From Nemopilema nomurai (taxonomy: Eukaryota > Cnidaria > Scyphozoa > Rhizostomeae > Rhizostomatidae), in the NCBI GenBank assembly GCA_003864495.1, contig PEDN01001363.1:124001-188000 (forward strand): a stretch of 64,000 nucleotides of DNA, in the 5' to 3' direction. The notes beneath the pieces are model-generated. The model saw nothing but the letters and a program-made list of their open reading frames with translations, did not search any database and was not told the origin of the DNA. A program made the position numbers and the translations under genes. Shown here in pieces: positions 24,590-38,436 of this stretch. The stretch's first letter is position 1. Every line of letters begins with the position of its first letter.

Positions 24590-26755
24590 CGTTGATTTGA
24601 ACTGTTTTTCCCAAACATTTCAATCACCAATTTCTATCTTTAGCAATTTCAGTGTTTACCCCCGGTCAACCTTCATAGATCTTTGTTTAGCATTGCAAAG
24701 CAGGGGCAGAATTGACTCGAGAACAAGGTCAATTATTTCACTTGCTTTTGTTTCAAGCTAGGAGTCTTTAAAGTAAAACGTTATCAAATATACGATTTAT
24801 GCATGCATTTGATCCTCCCAACACAAATATGACGAAACATTGAGAATCATCTTCCAATATATTTGAAAGAGTTTCGTGGATACCATTAATTCATGCCAAT
24901 ATATATTTGTATTAGATCTGTGCGAGCTATCGATTCAGTTATATTTTTCATTTGTCTTTTCATTTAAGAACGCGACATTTTGAGCCATCCTTTCGCAACT
25001 TAAATATATTTAGGGCCATCAAGAGACTCAGATGGAAAGAGTTTCATTAGACTTTATCATCCAGCAACGTTTTGATTTTTTCTGTTGTGCTTTCATTCTC
25101 TTCGTATTCTCTGTTTTAGAAATAGTGCTTGATTGATATTCAAATTACTTTGCGTAAATGGCAAGAAACATTTTGTTCTGCTTGTTTTGGCCACACACAC
25201 ATATTTTCGTTGTGCTATCTAGTTGAACGTAAGAAGGTAATGAGAAAGTAGCTTGACAACGCTCTCCATATATAGTTTCAAAATATACAATTTGCATATT
25301 GCATCAAATTTCGTATTATTAGCTTGCATTTTATCTTTGTGTTTTTAACATTTTGAATTTTTCAAGAAAAATGCGAAGTAATGGCAGATTCTTTCTTCAA
25401 CTCATCCTTGAAATACTGCATGACTGTTTTGATCCTGAAGTGTTTTGAACATACAGTGAGATTAGATTCGGTTTCTAGGACAATTTTGTGCTGTGGCTTT
25501 TGATGAAGAGTCGCTCGAGTCCTTGAAACTGACTCAACGAACGAGTAGCTGCCCCCTTCCTGCTTCCCCTCGTCAAGGAGCCGCCTCAGTGCTGAAAAAC
25601 CTTAGTTTGAAAATCCCCATGGCGAAAACACGTGCCCCAGGAATGCCTTTTTGCATATGCTATTGAAATTATCCATTGATTGTGTGTCCTCTCTTCTGCA
25701 AATCTCTGCAACAAATTTATTGTATACCCATTTTTGAATAGGAGGTAATTGTAGGCTTTTTGTTAAATTCCCCGTTGATTTCAGGAAAGTTCAGATTTGA
25801 ATCTCGCGAGGCTACAATGTGCAAGCAGAGAACCAACGGCACTTCACCCTAATACCACGCGTGTCATTTGGCTAGAAGCTCTTCCACAAGTCTCGAATGC
25901 ATGATATCTTCAAATTGAACTCAATTTGAACATGATAACTTTTAAAGATAGAGTAATTAATCATCAGCAATACCTTCGGAACAACAATAATTGGTAAAAT
26001 ACTTCAAGGTGCATGAAAAGGATGGTGAGTTCAGCCTTAGTTTTTACCCACAATGCCATTTTGAAGCACGAAAGAACGTTTGTTTTGCTTGTAGGAAGAT
26101 TAGGAGAAAAGAAAAAACAACGAAGATTGTTTGAATGAAAAGAATAGCAATATATGCAACACTGATTAGAGGCAATAAATTTTAATTCGTGTGTTAGACT
26201 CCATCGCTAGTGTCATCACAGTTGCTTTTGAGATAAATGGTATGACAAGCTCGCGTTAAGATAGAGCTTTCAATTGGATATGTACCTGGCAAAAACTTGA
26301 CTAAATTACTGCCAATTATAAAGTGTCAAAAATAGCTTTTATAGGCTGCAAGGGTAAATTGTAGAAATCAGTATAGAGGGCAAGTGAATAGTAAAATGGA
26401 GCTGGGGCTCAAGTTAATAATAAAACGAGCCATGAAAACAAACGTTTCAAAACTACCTAATAATGGATATGCTAAAACTGAAACCAAATGTTTGTTTCTG
26501 CTCTTCCATCTTTAATGGAATAATTCAAAACTATTTAAAAATGCAACAAAACTTTTAATCTCTCTGATTATCAATGTTCCACTTACAAATAATGATTTGA
26601 GAGTCATCATTGTAAAACATTAGGGCTAAAACCAAATGCCTTGCTACCAATGCAAATGAAATTTGGCACATATACAAAATTCAAAAATTAACTCAGCAGC
26701 CAAATGTTCTGCCAATAAAGGTGGGTTCAACTTGACTTTCAATTGCATCTTCAAG
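24590..26755. other. Spacer between the convergent CASC3 and NOP16 3' ends
   Basis: About 2.2 kb of AT-rich sequence between the inferred 3' ends of CASC3 (+) and NOP16 (-). I see no ORF of interest, no long repeat and no RNA gene signature. It may include longer alternative UTRs. Confidence 0.6.
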
Positions 26756-26757
26756 CA

Positions 26758-26763
26758 TTTAAT
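26758..26763 (-). terminator. Possible NOP16 polyadenylation signal (ATTAAA)
   Basis: TTTAAT on the plus strand reads ATTAAA on the gene strand, about 70 bases after the NOP16 stop. ATTAAA is the commonest variant signal. No AATAAA is seen nearer. Weak evidence. Confidence 0.3.
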
Positions 26764-26833
26764 CTACTACATTCAAAGGATTGAAGCTTGGAAGATCAAA
26801 GCTTTGCCTTCAGTCCAGTCTGCCACTTGAGCC

Positions 26834-28749
26834 TCATTGCTTCTCAGTCTCAGAGCTTGTGTATTTTTCATAATATGAGGACCTGAAGAATGCTTCAAAT
26901 TTTCTGCGCAGTTGATTAGGTGTATGCTGTTGGTAATTTCTTTTATCTCTGGCCATTGCCTGAAAAATCAAATAAATCTTAACTACAGGGTCATTTCATA
27001 CATCTAAACCAATGAAGAGCTACTTGGCCTTTCCTGTCTTATCTGCCAGTTGAAAACTGCCAAAGGCCAATGCCATTGTTTTTGTACTTAAATTTCATAC
27101 TACCAGAATATTTTCAGCATAGTTTGTTTCACTATTACGTAAACTGGTATCATATAATACATGCATTTCATTCAGTGTCTCTGAGGTGCACATAAAATTT
27201 TCATAAATTTTGATACAAAGTGTGGTTTAGAACACAAAACCACCTTTTATTAACATGCCAGGTTTGAAAAGATGAATAATCTAAAATATTATTTACCTTG
27301 TAATTTTCTCCAAAGTCATCCCTTAAAGCAAGAATGAACTTTGCCTCTCCAGGTGAAACCAGCCTTTCTCTTGTTGATGTTTGGGATGCTTCTTCAATTA
27401 ATTCTAAAAGTAATTGCTTTCTAAGAAATTCAAAAAGCTTTGCAAAACTTGAAACAAAGGAGCATATTGAATTGCTTTTTTAATTCATATGCAATAAAAG
27501 AATCACAAACCAAAATGCCTGTCACATTACAAAAAAACACCAATAGAGAACCATACTTTTGACAACAACTGTATCTTCACACACCATTGCCTCATCACTT
27601 GCCTCATTAGGAACCTGAAAATTATCGCAAAACTACAAAAATCAACAAACATGCTTTAATTAGTATAAAATGATGTCATGTAATTGTCAAAAATATCATA
27701 GCTCAAGGGGAAAGAAATAAACTTGTTACTTAGTCAATGAATATATATTAACATATGAATTAAATGATATTGTAATCTATATGTATATAAACAAATATCA
27801 ATTAGTTTGTCTTGTATAATTATAGGCCAGCTTTGACATAATTATCAGGAATTACAAACTTTCAAGGATGGATAAAGACTACATGCCTAAATTCTCCTAT
27901 GTCCATCATTGAAAATCATATTTCACATTCTAATCAACAAAAACCTCTCAATACCTTTTTAACATAAGCAGATGGCTTTTTACATGCATCATTAGGGTCC
28001 ATTGCCAGACCAATACTCTCAAAATTCTGCTTTAGCGTCTTTCTGTCATCCCAGTGATCTTTCACTACCTTGCTATAAAAAATACATACAAATAAAATGA
28101 ATCACTACTACACAAGAGAATATAAGAAAGAGAATGTTATTTTACAAAATAATTACCACTTGATAAATCTCCTGACTTGAGTAATAAGAATAATGGCATT
28201 ATTAACATAAATTGGGTTAGTTTGTTCCTATAGAAATATGGCACTTCAGTTAATATTACATAATTATAATTTTGTTAGATGACAGTTCAAAACATTTAAA
28301 TAACTATACTTGAAATGTTTTTATTCTTCAAAAGTAGAAACATGGAAGAGTAGAAACTTTTTACTTGCACATATAATACAGATATATACGTGCTATTTCA
28401 GAAAATTCATTTTTTCACCGGTTTCTTTTCTTAAGCTATGTTTGCAACCCAATGGTCACAGTGCAAGAATTCACATTCAATTTGCAGACATAAATGATTA
28501 ATAAAATACATCATTCAACTGTGCTCATAATCTCGCACTAAGGAATTTCATGTTCTGAACAAAGCATTTAATATATTTAAATGTGATATTTTGTGAAAAA
28601 GAAACAGGAACACTTCGCTGCGCTTAAAAAACTGAATCTTACTTTGTAATTTGTCCTACTTTGAATCCCTTCTTCTTTTTTTTATTTGCAACTTTGGTGT
28701 GATTGACAATTTTATTTCTTCTAGATTTTCTTGCTCTGACACCTCCCAT
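26834..28749 (-). CDS. NOP16: Nucleolar protein 16 (60S ribosome biogenesis factor)
   Basis: A small basic nucleolar factor that joins early pre-60S particles. Five exons read leftward: 28749-28643, 28072-27955, 27614-27557, 27403-27297, 26959-26834 (stop TGA), with canonical junctions and agreeing phases; 171 residues versus about 178 in human. The N-terminus is a Lys/Arg tail (MGGVRARKSRRNK, then a KKKKKG run) as in the family. Exon 2 has the signature 'DHWDDRKTLKQNFESIGLAM' followed by DPND, matching human 'WDHAKSVRQNLAEMGLAVDPN'. Exons 4-5 carry the second conserved part: LVSPGEAKFILALRDDFGENYK, then AMARDKRNYQQHTPNQLRRK. The human C-terminal 'YPDEWQDFL' segment is replaced by a short divergent tail. 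It is head to head with BBOF1, 1.1 kb away. Confidence 0.93.
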
Positions 28750-29845
28750 GCCTTGATAAAAACACATTTTGCATAAAAAAAATTCATAATGAGGATCAAA
28801 TTTTTCACTTTATGAAATTTGCATTTAATTAAAAGGTCAATGTTTTTGTATTGGGGGGGGGGGGGGGGTGAGGTGATGGGAAGAAAGTTGGAAGAATAAG
28901 AAAAACCTTAAGTATGTGTGAAAATACAGACACATTCTTGTTTAACTCGCTTTTTTTGAGGTTGATGCTACTGGTGTCGTTTGTTAGTAGTTAGTGCCAG
29001 AAGAAGAATTGTGATACGTCTTGGTTCATAAATATCCTTAAGCCTTATTTACCATGTGGTCATGATTAATCTAACAGTGGCTTTTTAAATATCAAAATAA
29101 TGCTGTTTTGTATAGGTTTAGAAAACAGAAACAAAGAAGAAAACCCTAGCAATATTTACCATGTGGTCATGATTAGACCCTAACAATGGTAGTGTGGGTA
29201 TACAAAACTCCTTTAGTGGAAAGTTTGGTAAAAGTAGTACATCAAACAGAAATAAATACGATATAGATTCTATAGAATACTACTACTCTTGTCAATCAAT
29301 ATTCGTGCACGGTAAATAACAGATTGTATCAAAAGATAAATAGTAGTTAACAGATTGTGATAACAGATAATTTTTTTCTTAATTCATGATCGGGTACCTC
29401 TGGCCAATTAACTGGAAAACTCTGTCTGCTATGTTTCCTGAATCTCACGTTCTCCGTCAAGCGACCATGCTCTCTCAACTTTCTTCTCGTGCAATCCAGT
29501 CTCGTTTGCAAGATGCTGTTTTGATAAAGAGACGGTGGGTGAAAATGTTCAGCACACTATCACTCCACATAAATTTTTAATTTTAAACTTTTTTTAAATA
29601 CAGATCGAATAGAACCGAGTCACAAAGTAATGATTTGGTACTGAACTCCTTATTTTTCATTATTAATATAAGTGGTGGTATGGGTCCGTTGCCACTGTCC
29701 GCATGGTTGTTTGAACGGGTAAGTATTTTGCCTTGTTGTGGTTGGTATGGCAACACTCGTTCTGCAAATGAGGCTGGGATAGTTGTTTGAGAGTTGAAGT
29801 TGGGAAAAGAAGACATCAGCATTCTTGGTTGTTTATGCAAGTAAA
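28750..29845. promoter_or_regulatory. Divergent NOP16/BBOF1 intergenic region
   Basis: 1.1 kb between the two start codons, with the genes facing away from each other. It contains a run of 16 G (28853-28868) and a 23-base direct duplication. TATTTACCATGTGGTCATGA plus TTA occurs at 29046-29068 and again at 29153-29175, 107 bases apart. The duplicated block includes a near-palindromic ATCATGACCACATGGT. Shared or separate promoters cannot be told apart from sequence. Confidence 0.45.
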
Positions 29846-32800
29846 ATGCCGAAGAAAGTAAAGAAGACTAAGTCAAAAGGGAAATCAAGGGGGTGAGATA
29901 TTTCAAAACTTATTTAGCAATTTTCCCAACAGCGATGTAGCACAAACCCCAATCGACTCGGGGTTTGAGATAATTAACTAAAATTTCCTTCGTTTTGTTT
30001 GGATCCAAGAAGCTTTAGCTTATTCTCTTTTTGCATTTAGCAGCAAAAAAGGATCAAAAGGAAGCAGTAAAGATGACAAAGAATCTGTTTTCAGAAATGC
30101 AGTCGCTAATGCCCATTTGTGGGAGGGGAAACTGTATACTACCGAGAGAGCAAAGCAAGAGTATAGGTTTGTACATATAGAGCTTGCATACCACTTTGAA
30201 AAAGAAAAATTACAGCCACTTGAGCAAAACCGAATGAATAATAAAGTGAAAAGTTATGTACATAACTGCAAGAAAGTTTTTCATTGATTGTAGAGAGAAT
30301 GCAAAGAAGCTGTTATATGAAAATGAAGGACTTCAGAATCAAATGGCACAGATTGAAAGAGACACAGTAGATGTTATTTCCTTTCTAAAAAAAGAAGACA
30401 TGAAGAAGGATGAGCAGGTATTGCTGAATATTAGTTGTTATTTTCTAAGATATTTACAAAATTGCCTTTTTGGTTTATGGACAGGTTCATCAAGCTCTAA
30501 TTGCATGACTTATCATCTACGATCAACAAAACTAGGTAAATCAAATGTATTTAGTTATAAATGTATTACAATATAAAATAATGCAAATCTAGTATGTAGT
30601 AAAATCTTTTACCTTTTTGGCTTCTGGCATGTTCCATAAACAGGCAGTTTTGGTGAATTTTGATAGGTTTAAAATCTAGTTACTTTTTCAGGTTGACAAG
30701 TTGCAACAAATAATAAAGGATTTGAAGCGGGATTCCAGAAAAGAAAAACAAACGTTGGTAAGCTACTTGATTCTGCTTTCCAACATTTGTGGCAAAAACA
30801 ACTTCCTTGTGGCACATAAAGTTTTGATCCAGTTGCTGATTAATCCATTTAATCTGGGCATTTCAAGTTGTACATATATACATGTGTGTTTTAGTTGTTT
30901 TAACAGGTCAGTGAGTGGCAGCTTGAAGCTGATATGGACCTGCTGTAATGCTAAAATGCTAAATTGAAATTCTAAGAGAAAATTTGCATGCAACATAATG
31001 TCTTAACAAACAAATGATGTCTGAAGCAAATTATTATTGTAACTAATATATACTATATAATGTTGATGAAACATCACTAAGCCCCTTCCTTGTAAATTTT
31101 CTAAGATATCTTCAGTTTCATTGTGTCCTTTAGGTCTATCAATGTTGAAGTTATTTTGGTGATTCTAGAAGTATTTATATGCCATTTCAGATTGACCAAT
31201 ACACACAAAAGATACATGATTTACAGGAACAACTTGCTGAGAAATCAAATGAGGTTAGAATATTTTTTATAGTGGTTGAAGAATTGTCCCTTTAGCATGC
31301 AAAGAAATCATAACATTTAGAAACTCCTAAATGCTGACAATAACATCTGCATATCCATGTTGCTTTTTAATTTTATTTGTAAGCCAAATTAATACCATAA
31401 ATCCTCGAATAAGCCCCCTCGAATAAGCTTATTTATTTTTGACATTTCAAAAAAGACAATTTTTGAAATTTTTTTCTTTCACAATATAAAAACTCCTAAG
31501 TATTAAGTAACATTTAATTAAATTATTAACAGAAACATACATTTTTATGGTAATTTACTAAAATTCCGAAGGCAGCCTCAGGAAGCAAAAATTTACAGAT
31601 CGGGGGGGGGGCTTATTTGAGGGGGGGCTTATTTAAAGTTTGTAGTTCTAGGGTGGGGGCTTATTCGAGGGGGGACCAATTCGAGGATTTACGGTAATGC
31701 AAATGAATTTTTATTTCTTCCTTTGAAATGAAAACATAGAAAATGTACTCTCATCTGTAATTTGATATACCTGAAAATGTTTTTGATTGAGACAAGACCT
31801 TGAATAATTGGAAATATGATATGTGGTTGGCTCTTCATTTGTTTCTATTAAAAGCTATTGTGTTACGGTAGGTAAAACTCATGCAATCTGAACTGAAGAT
31901 GGTAAAAGAATTCAGAAGGAAACGGGCACAGATGCAGAAAGAACTTGATGAGGTTATCAATTTACGAGATCTTATGGATTATCTTTTGCTAATAAGACTA
32001 TCACATAAAGATGCAAAGCTAATGCAAATCTTTTTAAAACACTCAAATCGATTTTATAAACTTGTTTTATCCTTTTTGTACATTAACAGAAACTTTATAA
32101 ATGTCCTATTTTCAGGAAGGTAGTAGGACTGATTTTTGTAAATTTCTAAATTCCGAACTTTTTCAGATAAAAGATTCACTGTTTCACAGTGAAAAGCATC
32201 ACAAGGAGACCTTATCATTAATGGAACACAAATTTTTTGAAGAAAAGGTAAATATACGAACTGTTTATAACTGTTTAAATATTGTTAAATTTCTTTATTG
32301 AAGATAGTCTTTTAATGTCAAATCCCTTGTTCACCTATTTTTAAATCCTAAGAGATCTTCATATGCTCAGCATTGGTGTCTTTTTCTAGATGAGGCTTCA
32401 GCAAGAAGCTGGTAAAAAGATTTCAGAGTTGGCAGAGCAAGCACATGCTGAAGCTGTAAGGTATGAAATATGTTGAATAAAATTAATGCTTTAAGTTTAT
32501 CGTGAAACCTAGCATTTCTGAACCATCTCTGTGACAACAAAAAGGCATACTTCACTAAGAAAACAATGATTTTCTATTAAGTCTGGTACCCACTTTCTGA
32601 TTTTTCTTGCCACCCTTGCAACCTAACTGCTACTTTTAAGAATTTTACTAAGTAATATAGGGAAAGGGTAGTCTCATGTACATACATGTGATACTCTTTA
32701 TCAAATAATGATGGATTTATTTCACAATTATTGGCATAAGAGATGCCTCCCCCCTGTCTTAAAAGCAATAGAAAACATTATTACTAATTTGTGTAAGCCT

Positions 32801-35800
32801 GTATTGTAGGAAAGGTTGCACACCAAGATAGAAATAAATGCCTTATAGACCTTTCTATACTTTTACATTCAAGTATTTTCACACATAAGGAAGATTGTGT
32901 ATAACACACAGCTGTGATTTTTGTATAATGGACTTCAAACTATCTTGCTGAACTTCATACTTCTTCCTGCTGTTTTGCTAGCATTTTGTGACAAAACACA
33001 CCATCTAACTTAGTTAGGTAACAAAGCCGACTTTTTGAAAAAAGATACGAATGACAACTATGTATACATAAGGGATTATAAAACAAAGCAAAATAAGTTG
33101 ACATTTGCCACTAGTCTTTCCTACTACTGTACTTGTTGATTATCTAATACATAGTATTCGGGCAAATGGCATAAGCCTGGAGTTAGTTTAAGAATGTGGG
33201 ACACATGGACTGTTACTGGATAAGCAAGTTTAGGCCTTTGTCATAATAAGAAGATGCCACCCATGTTAAGACTGAACTCCAGCATCAATCAATTATTTGT
33301 GTCTTATATCTTCCCTCTGTTTTATTTTGTTATTATGGTCCAATATACCAATCTTTCCTTTACAAATAATAGCTAATTAGTCTTTTTATGAGAAATCAAA
33401 GAACAATAGCACAGGCAAATTTATTTGATGATACAACACACAGACCAAATTATTGCAGCTCATAAGGTCAATTTCAAATGAAATTTTCACATAGAATTTG
33501 CAAGTCTCCTTAGATTGTGGTTTCAAGGAAAGCCATTTATTTAGATCAAGACGGAAGAAATTATTTGTAAATAAAATGTTCTTGTTCTACTCTGTAACTA
33601 GATTGCTAAATGGATTTTTATCACATTTCTATTTTAACAGGGATCTTGTTGGCAACAATAATTTCTAGTATTGATAAGGTTTTTTACCCTGTGTAAACAT
33701 ATCTACTATTATGAAGGCCTAGGGTGTTGTGAGTGCACTCACAAAGTTTTTCAGAAAGCATTCTGTGTTTTCATCTTGGATTCGATCCACTCAATTTTTA
33801 GACCTGCCGCTGCCTGCCGCTCTAATCTGAGTTCATGGTTTCTTTGGTTTATGAGTCGACCGTTAATAAATGCAGCGGTTACAGGGGTTGTTGCGAAACT
33901 CATTTGCCTTCTATCTAGCCGTTTGGTGTTGGTAACTAGTGTAAAAACTTTCCTAACCACAAGCAAGGATTACTCAAACACGCAAGTCAAACCTAAATGG
34001 CCGAAAGAAGCTCAGACATATATTAAAACCTCAGACATGCTAGCCAGCTTCAAGAATAGATTCTAAACACTTAAGGTTCGGAACTCAAGGTTCTTAAGCG
34101 AATGAAACTGCTAGATCTATCAAAAGTACTAAATGTTATTCCTTCTCAACATACCTATCACTAACCATAGCGGAAGAATAAAGTCTGTTTTTTGATTGAA
34201 TATAGTGTGTAGAATGATCAAATGCACCCTTTTATCATTTGACAAACATAAAAACCTCACTTCGCTTCGAAGAAATTTTCATGCTGACGTTATATATTGT
34301 AGCCAAGAGGTAAACAACTTTGTTTACTAAAGTCGCACTTTATGATTTCCTTTTTCTCATTATTAACATTTTTCATCAGCTTTTGAACTCTTTTCAGCAA
34401 TCTAGATGAAACGACAAGAGCTGTTTACAAAGAGAACATAAGACTGAATGAAGCCCTAACCTACCATTTGAAAGAGACAGAAGGCCTTGAAAAAGTAAGC
34501 AACCACTTGTTCCTTTGAAACTTTGGTAGTCTTGCCAAGGCTTTTCTAAGAATTCTTGTGTAGAGGGGGTGGGGGATGGGTACACTGAGAGGTCACTCTT
34601 AAGCCAACATGGTGAGACGACGATACTGACTTATTAGCAGGAAGGGGAAGAGCAATTGCTCTGAAGCCTAACCACAACAAGTCATGGACAGTAATTCTCT
34701 CTACAGCTTATCCTCTGTATATTTAAAGGCGAACGTGTTGCGAGTTTATTCTATTTGGTTTCTATTCAATTTTGTTTTTGCGATTATCTCAGTTTTCCTG
34801 GTATTCAGCACTAGATTATGTAGTACCATACATCTAAAAGAAAAGTTCAAGTCAAGAAAAAATATTTGACAATGTTCGATTTGAGCTGGATGGTTAGAAT
34901 TCCACGAAAAGGTTTTGTCGCGTCAGTTATAGGCCATTTTGTTTTAGAAAGTAGCAGCAATACCTATGGGTCTGTAATCGTACCATTTCTTTGCAATACA
35001 AACGCGTTTTTGTCATTTTCAATTACACCTCTCAATGGCACACTGTTTTTAGGTGAAGGACAAGTTGGAAAAGAAAAACAAAACTCTTTTAGGAGAAGAG
35101 GTAAAGCTGTTTTTATACATTGATATCAGAACTAAAAATTTCGTAGGCATTCTTGCATTGTATAACGCAAGTGTTCAGAAAATATGTTTCGCGATGAAAC
35201 TGCGATTTGATTTTTTGCCACTATCGGCAGCAATATTGGTAGTGCAATTCTGTAGAAATTTTTGCATAGCTTTCGTTTCTTAGTGTGTTTTTTTGAAGAT
35301 GTTATTTGACAATTGCTTTGTTTTTGTGAAGGAGCTTAATAGTCTTGTGGTGCAAGAGAAGGTTGTACAAGCCAAGCAGTTGCAAAAACGAAATAAAGAG
35401 GTACTTATGCAAATGCTAGTCAGTCATTTGTGGTGACAAATTGAGCAGATATGACGCTGTCATCTTTCGTAGTCCTGTTAGTATGATAGCGACCCGATAA
35501 TGCCCTTAGAATATTTAAAAGTACAAAGTACAACATTTAAAAGTACAACATTTTGAAATGGCTATAAATGTCTTTTGCTAAAATATTTTGCAGACATCAT
35601 TGAATCTGAAGATCTATAAAGGCTATTAAAGTACATACTGGAGACCTCGTTTCTCAAATGAACACAAAATTTGCAATGCTGTTCTTTTTTATCCCAAATC
35701 CTTCTGTTGTTGATTGATTGGGTTTTTTTTGTTTTTTCCATTAATAAAGCATTCATTCTAGGCATTTATTTAATATGAATTGTCAGACTGTAGAGGTAAA

Positions 35801-38436
35801 TCTTTATTTTCGCAACACTGGCTCGCATATATTTTGTTTCGCTACAATCCAACCCAACAAGTAAAAGATTTAATCTGAGTTTATGTTCAATTTACCATTA
35901 ATCAAAATCGTCCAATGCTGATAGGGACTTCTTTGCCAAAAATTAGCATTTATTTACTTATAGTACTTGGGTTTTGAAAGGGGCAAAGTCCAGCTGAGCT
36001 TCTCGCCTGGGAAGCAGTTAAACGTTTCTACAGCACTTATTAAGCAGGCCACTTTAATGTTTTGGTATTGGTAGCAATTTGAATTTTTTTTTTAACTTTT
36101 AGCTTAATGAAAAGGTTTCAAATCTCGAGAAAGCACTCAGTCACATGGTGAGAGAGTTTGAAGAGGAAAGAGGAATTATTTTGCAAGATTCATCCAGGAA
36201 GTTGGAGCACAGCAAGTATGTTCTATCATTCATTTCTTACAGATTCAAAGGATTTTGAAATGAGTTTCACCAAAGGTCATCAATTGCTATTCATTTACCC
36301 GTCAGCAAAAGCCATATCCTCGTTGTAGAGCCTATCGATTTTCAACCAGCATCAACTTTAGATCCCACCCCTATCTCCTTGTTCTAATTTTAATCAGAAG
36401 ATGATCAATCTATGAAATATCTAACAATGCTCTTCTTGATAAAGTAGGAACCCAAATTCGGTAGCAATATGATTCAACTTTGTCTCCTGCAGGATGGAAG
36501 TAGCGAGACTTCAAAGAACGGTTGAGCTGAAAACAAAAGAAATGAACCGAGTAAAGAAGCTTGCGAAGAACATCTTAGACCAGGTTTGTTCCATCTTTAA
36601 CCTTCAAGATTTACAAATAAAACCTGGAAACTAGTTAGCGTTTTGTTCTTCGTTGTACTTTTCTTATCACCTTGAGTGCCTGAGTAACTGAAGGCCAAAA
36701 TATTCTTTATACACAAGACACGCTTTGTGAATGAATGGAGTATTATAAATTGCTGATTCTTAATGGATTCTCTCCATCATATGTTGATTGTGACTTGCAT
36801 TTCCTTATCTTGCACACTTTGCAAGCTTGCATGCATGCATACACTGTAAATCTTTTGCTATTTAGTTAAGAATAATCTTTCACTCTTTGCAGAGATGTGA
36901 AATTGAGCAGTTCTTTTTGGATTCATTGGAACATGTGAAAAACGAGATAGTCAAAAACAGGTACTTATAAAATTAGCCAACAGAAAGTCATGAAAATATT
37001 TTTGGCTCCCATTGACCTGAAGTGCAGTAAAATGTTTCTCCATGGCCAAATTTTGCTCTCATTTTTTCAAAAGAACATAGTTATATGCAAGAGACTTCAT
37101 AGAACTGTCCATACAAAATGCTATGAGTTAATGACATATCTAAACTGTAAACACTCATTAAAGAAAAAGGCGCTAGTTCCAATATGTTGAAGTTGGATGC
37201 CTTTTAGGCGTTTATTCAATTTCGGCTTCTTCCAACTCCAGAATGTGTGGTGGGAAATTTACTATGTTTCGCCACAAACATAATAGTATGCAAAAATTAG
37301 CGTCCATTTTTTGGTGCTATTTTGAACTTTTGTAGCAAGAAACATTTATTCACCTATGTTGTTTTGTACATATTGAAATGAAATAATCTCTCTCTCTCTT
37401 ATTAATTCTTCACTCTCTAAATCCCTTCGTCCTAGTCCTATTAGCAATAACCTATGCATTTAGCTATGGCTTTTGTCTCCCACAGAAATCAATACAAAAA
37501 AGAGGCTCAAGTCATGTATAGAAACAGAATGCTGGCCGCCCATGCTGGTGAAGCCGAGTATCCGAAAGTGAGGACGTTTCTGCCTCTTGGTGCAAGTACA
37601 AACAGCGTCTTTGACGATATGAAGGAGGCTGAGAAATGGATCGGAATCGAGGGTAAGGTAGACATTAAGGAACTAACTTGGGAGCAGAGAGAGCGAGTTC
37701 TCAGGCTGCTGTTTGCAAGGATCAACGGACTTCAGAACGACAGGTAAGGAGTTTCTTGCTTGTAGAATTTGTAAGCATTTGTAACGCTTGTTGTTTTCAG
37801 CTTATTTTGCCTAATAGTCTCAGAATAAGTTGAAATGTTTGCCTAGCGTTGTATGCCTGGGGTATTGATTGATATATTGATCAACAGTTGTTGTTGAGAG
37901 GGCGACTTAGTACTTATTATAATGACTGTTTTTTTAAATGAGGGCCAGTTAGACGTATGATAGAGAATACCCCTCCAAGGGCTACTAGTTGCCTGCGTGT
38001 TTTTTTTACCGGGGCATTCAAGTATTCCATTATTTTGCAGTATGATTCAGTAAAATTAACAGGAAAGTGGTTTTGATTATATGAGAGCTTGTTTCAAGTT
38101 TACTTTATTATCCTATTTGGATAACTGTTATAATTATTGCTTATAGAAATCATCACGTATTATAGGCCCATAGACTATAGTATGACATTTTTTAAGCACC
38201 CTCAGGAAAGCAACTAACGCGCAATTGAATTTCCTTGTAGGCGTAAGCATCCAACCACAGAGCGTTTTGCCATTGAAGGACCCACCAAGCCGGATGTTTT
38301 ACAGCTGGACTCCAAAGGCAATACTGTTACGGATGGCTTCTCTAGCACATTTATCACGCAAAACAAAGTTGACGTGGAGCCTGGAGGCAATGGGACCCAG
38401 GCCCCAGAACCGCTGGAGCTACCGGCGTTGAGCTGA
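29846..38436 (+). CDS. BBOF1: Basal body orientation factor 1 (CCDC176), coiled-coil ciliary protein
   Basis: In vertebrates this protein is needed to align and keep the polarity of basal bodies in multiciliated cells. Sixteen exons: 29846-29892, 30041-30166, 30294-30417, 30692-30757, 31191-31253, 31872-31952, 32167-32247, 32390-32460, 34398-34494, 35053-35100, 35332-35400, 36103-36215, 36493-36583, 36893-36960, 37486-37743, 38241-38436. All phases fit; 532 residues versus about 529 in human. A Lys-rich start (MPKKVKKTKSKGK) leads into long heptad-type coiled coil. Family blocks: ERDTVDVISFLKKED, VKEFRRKRAQMQKELDE, LMEHKFFEEK, ALTYHLKETEGLEK, MNRVKKLAKNILDQR, IEQFFLDSLEHVK, EYPKVRTF, STNSVFDDMKEAEKWIGIEG and LTWEQRERVLRLLFARING. 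The tail after that is divergent, as usual. Many exons are multiples of 3, in keeping with heptad growth. Confidence 0.95.
31393..31696. mobile_element. MITE with TACCGTAAAT ends, copy 2
   Basis: Begins TACCATAAATCCTCGAATAA and ends ATTCGAGGATTTACGGTA, 304 bp. Its core matches the 6487-6877 copy in reverse orientation. Subterminal G/C runs ('GGGGGGGCTTATTTGAGG') mirror the 'AATAAGCCCCC' of the left end. It lies in the BBOF1 intron between exons 31191-31253 and 31872-31952. No coding capacity. Confidence 0.9.
32461..34397. other. BBOF1 intron of 1.9 kb, no recognised content
   Basis: The longest BBOF1 intron. It contains a 131-codon open frame (33671-34066) and antisense frames with no domain I recognise and no matching splice context. 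I see no terminal repeats in it. Confidence 0.5.

Noticed and set aside
33671..34066. 131-codon frame in a BBOF1 intron
   Set aside because: No recognisable domain; lies wholly between well-phased BBOF1 exons.
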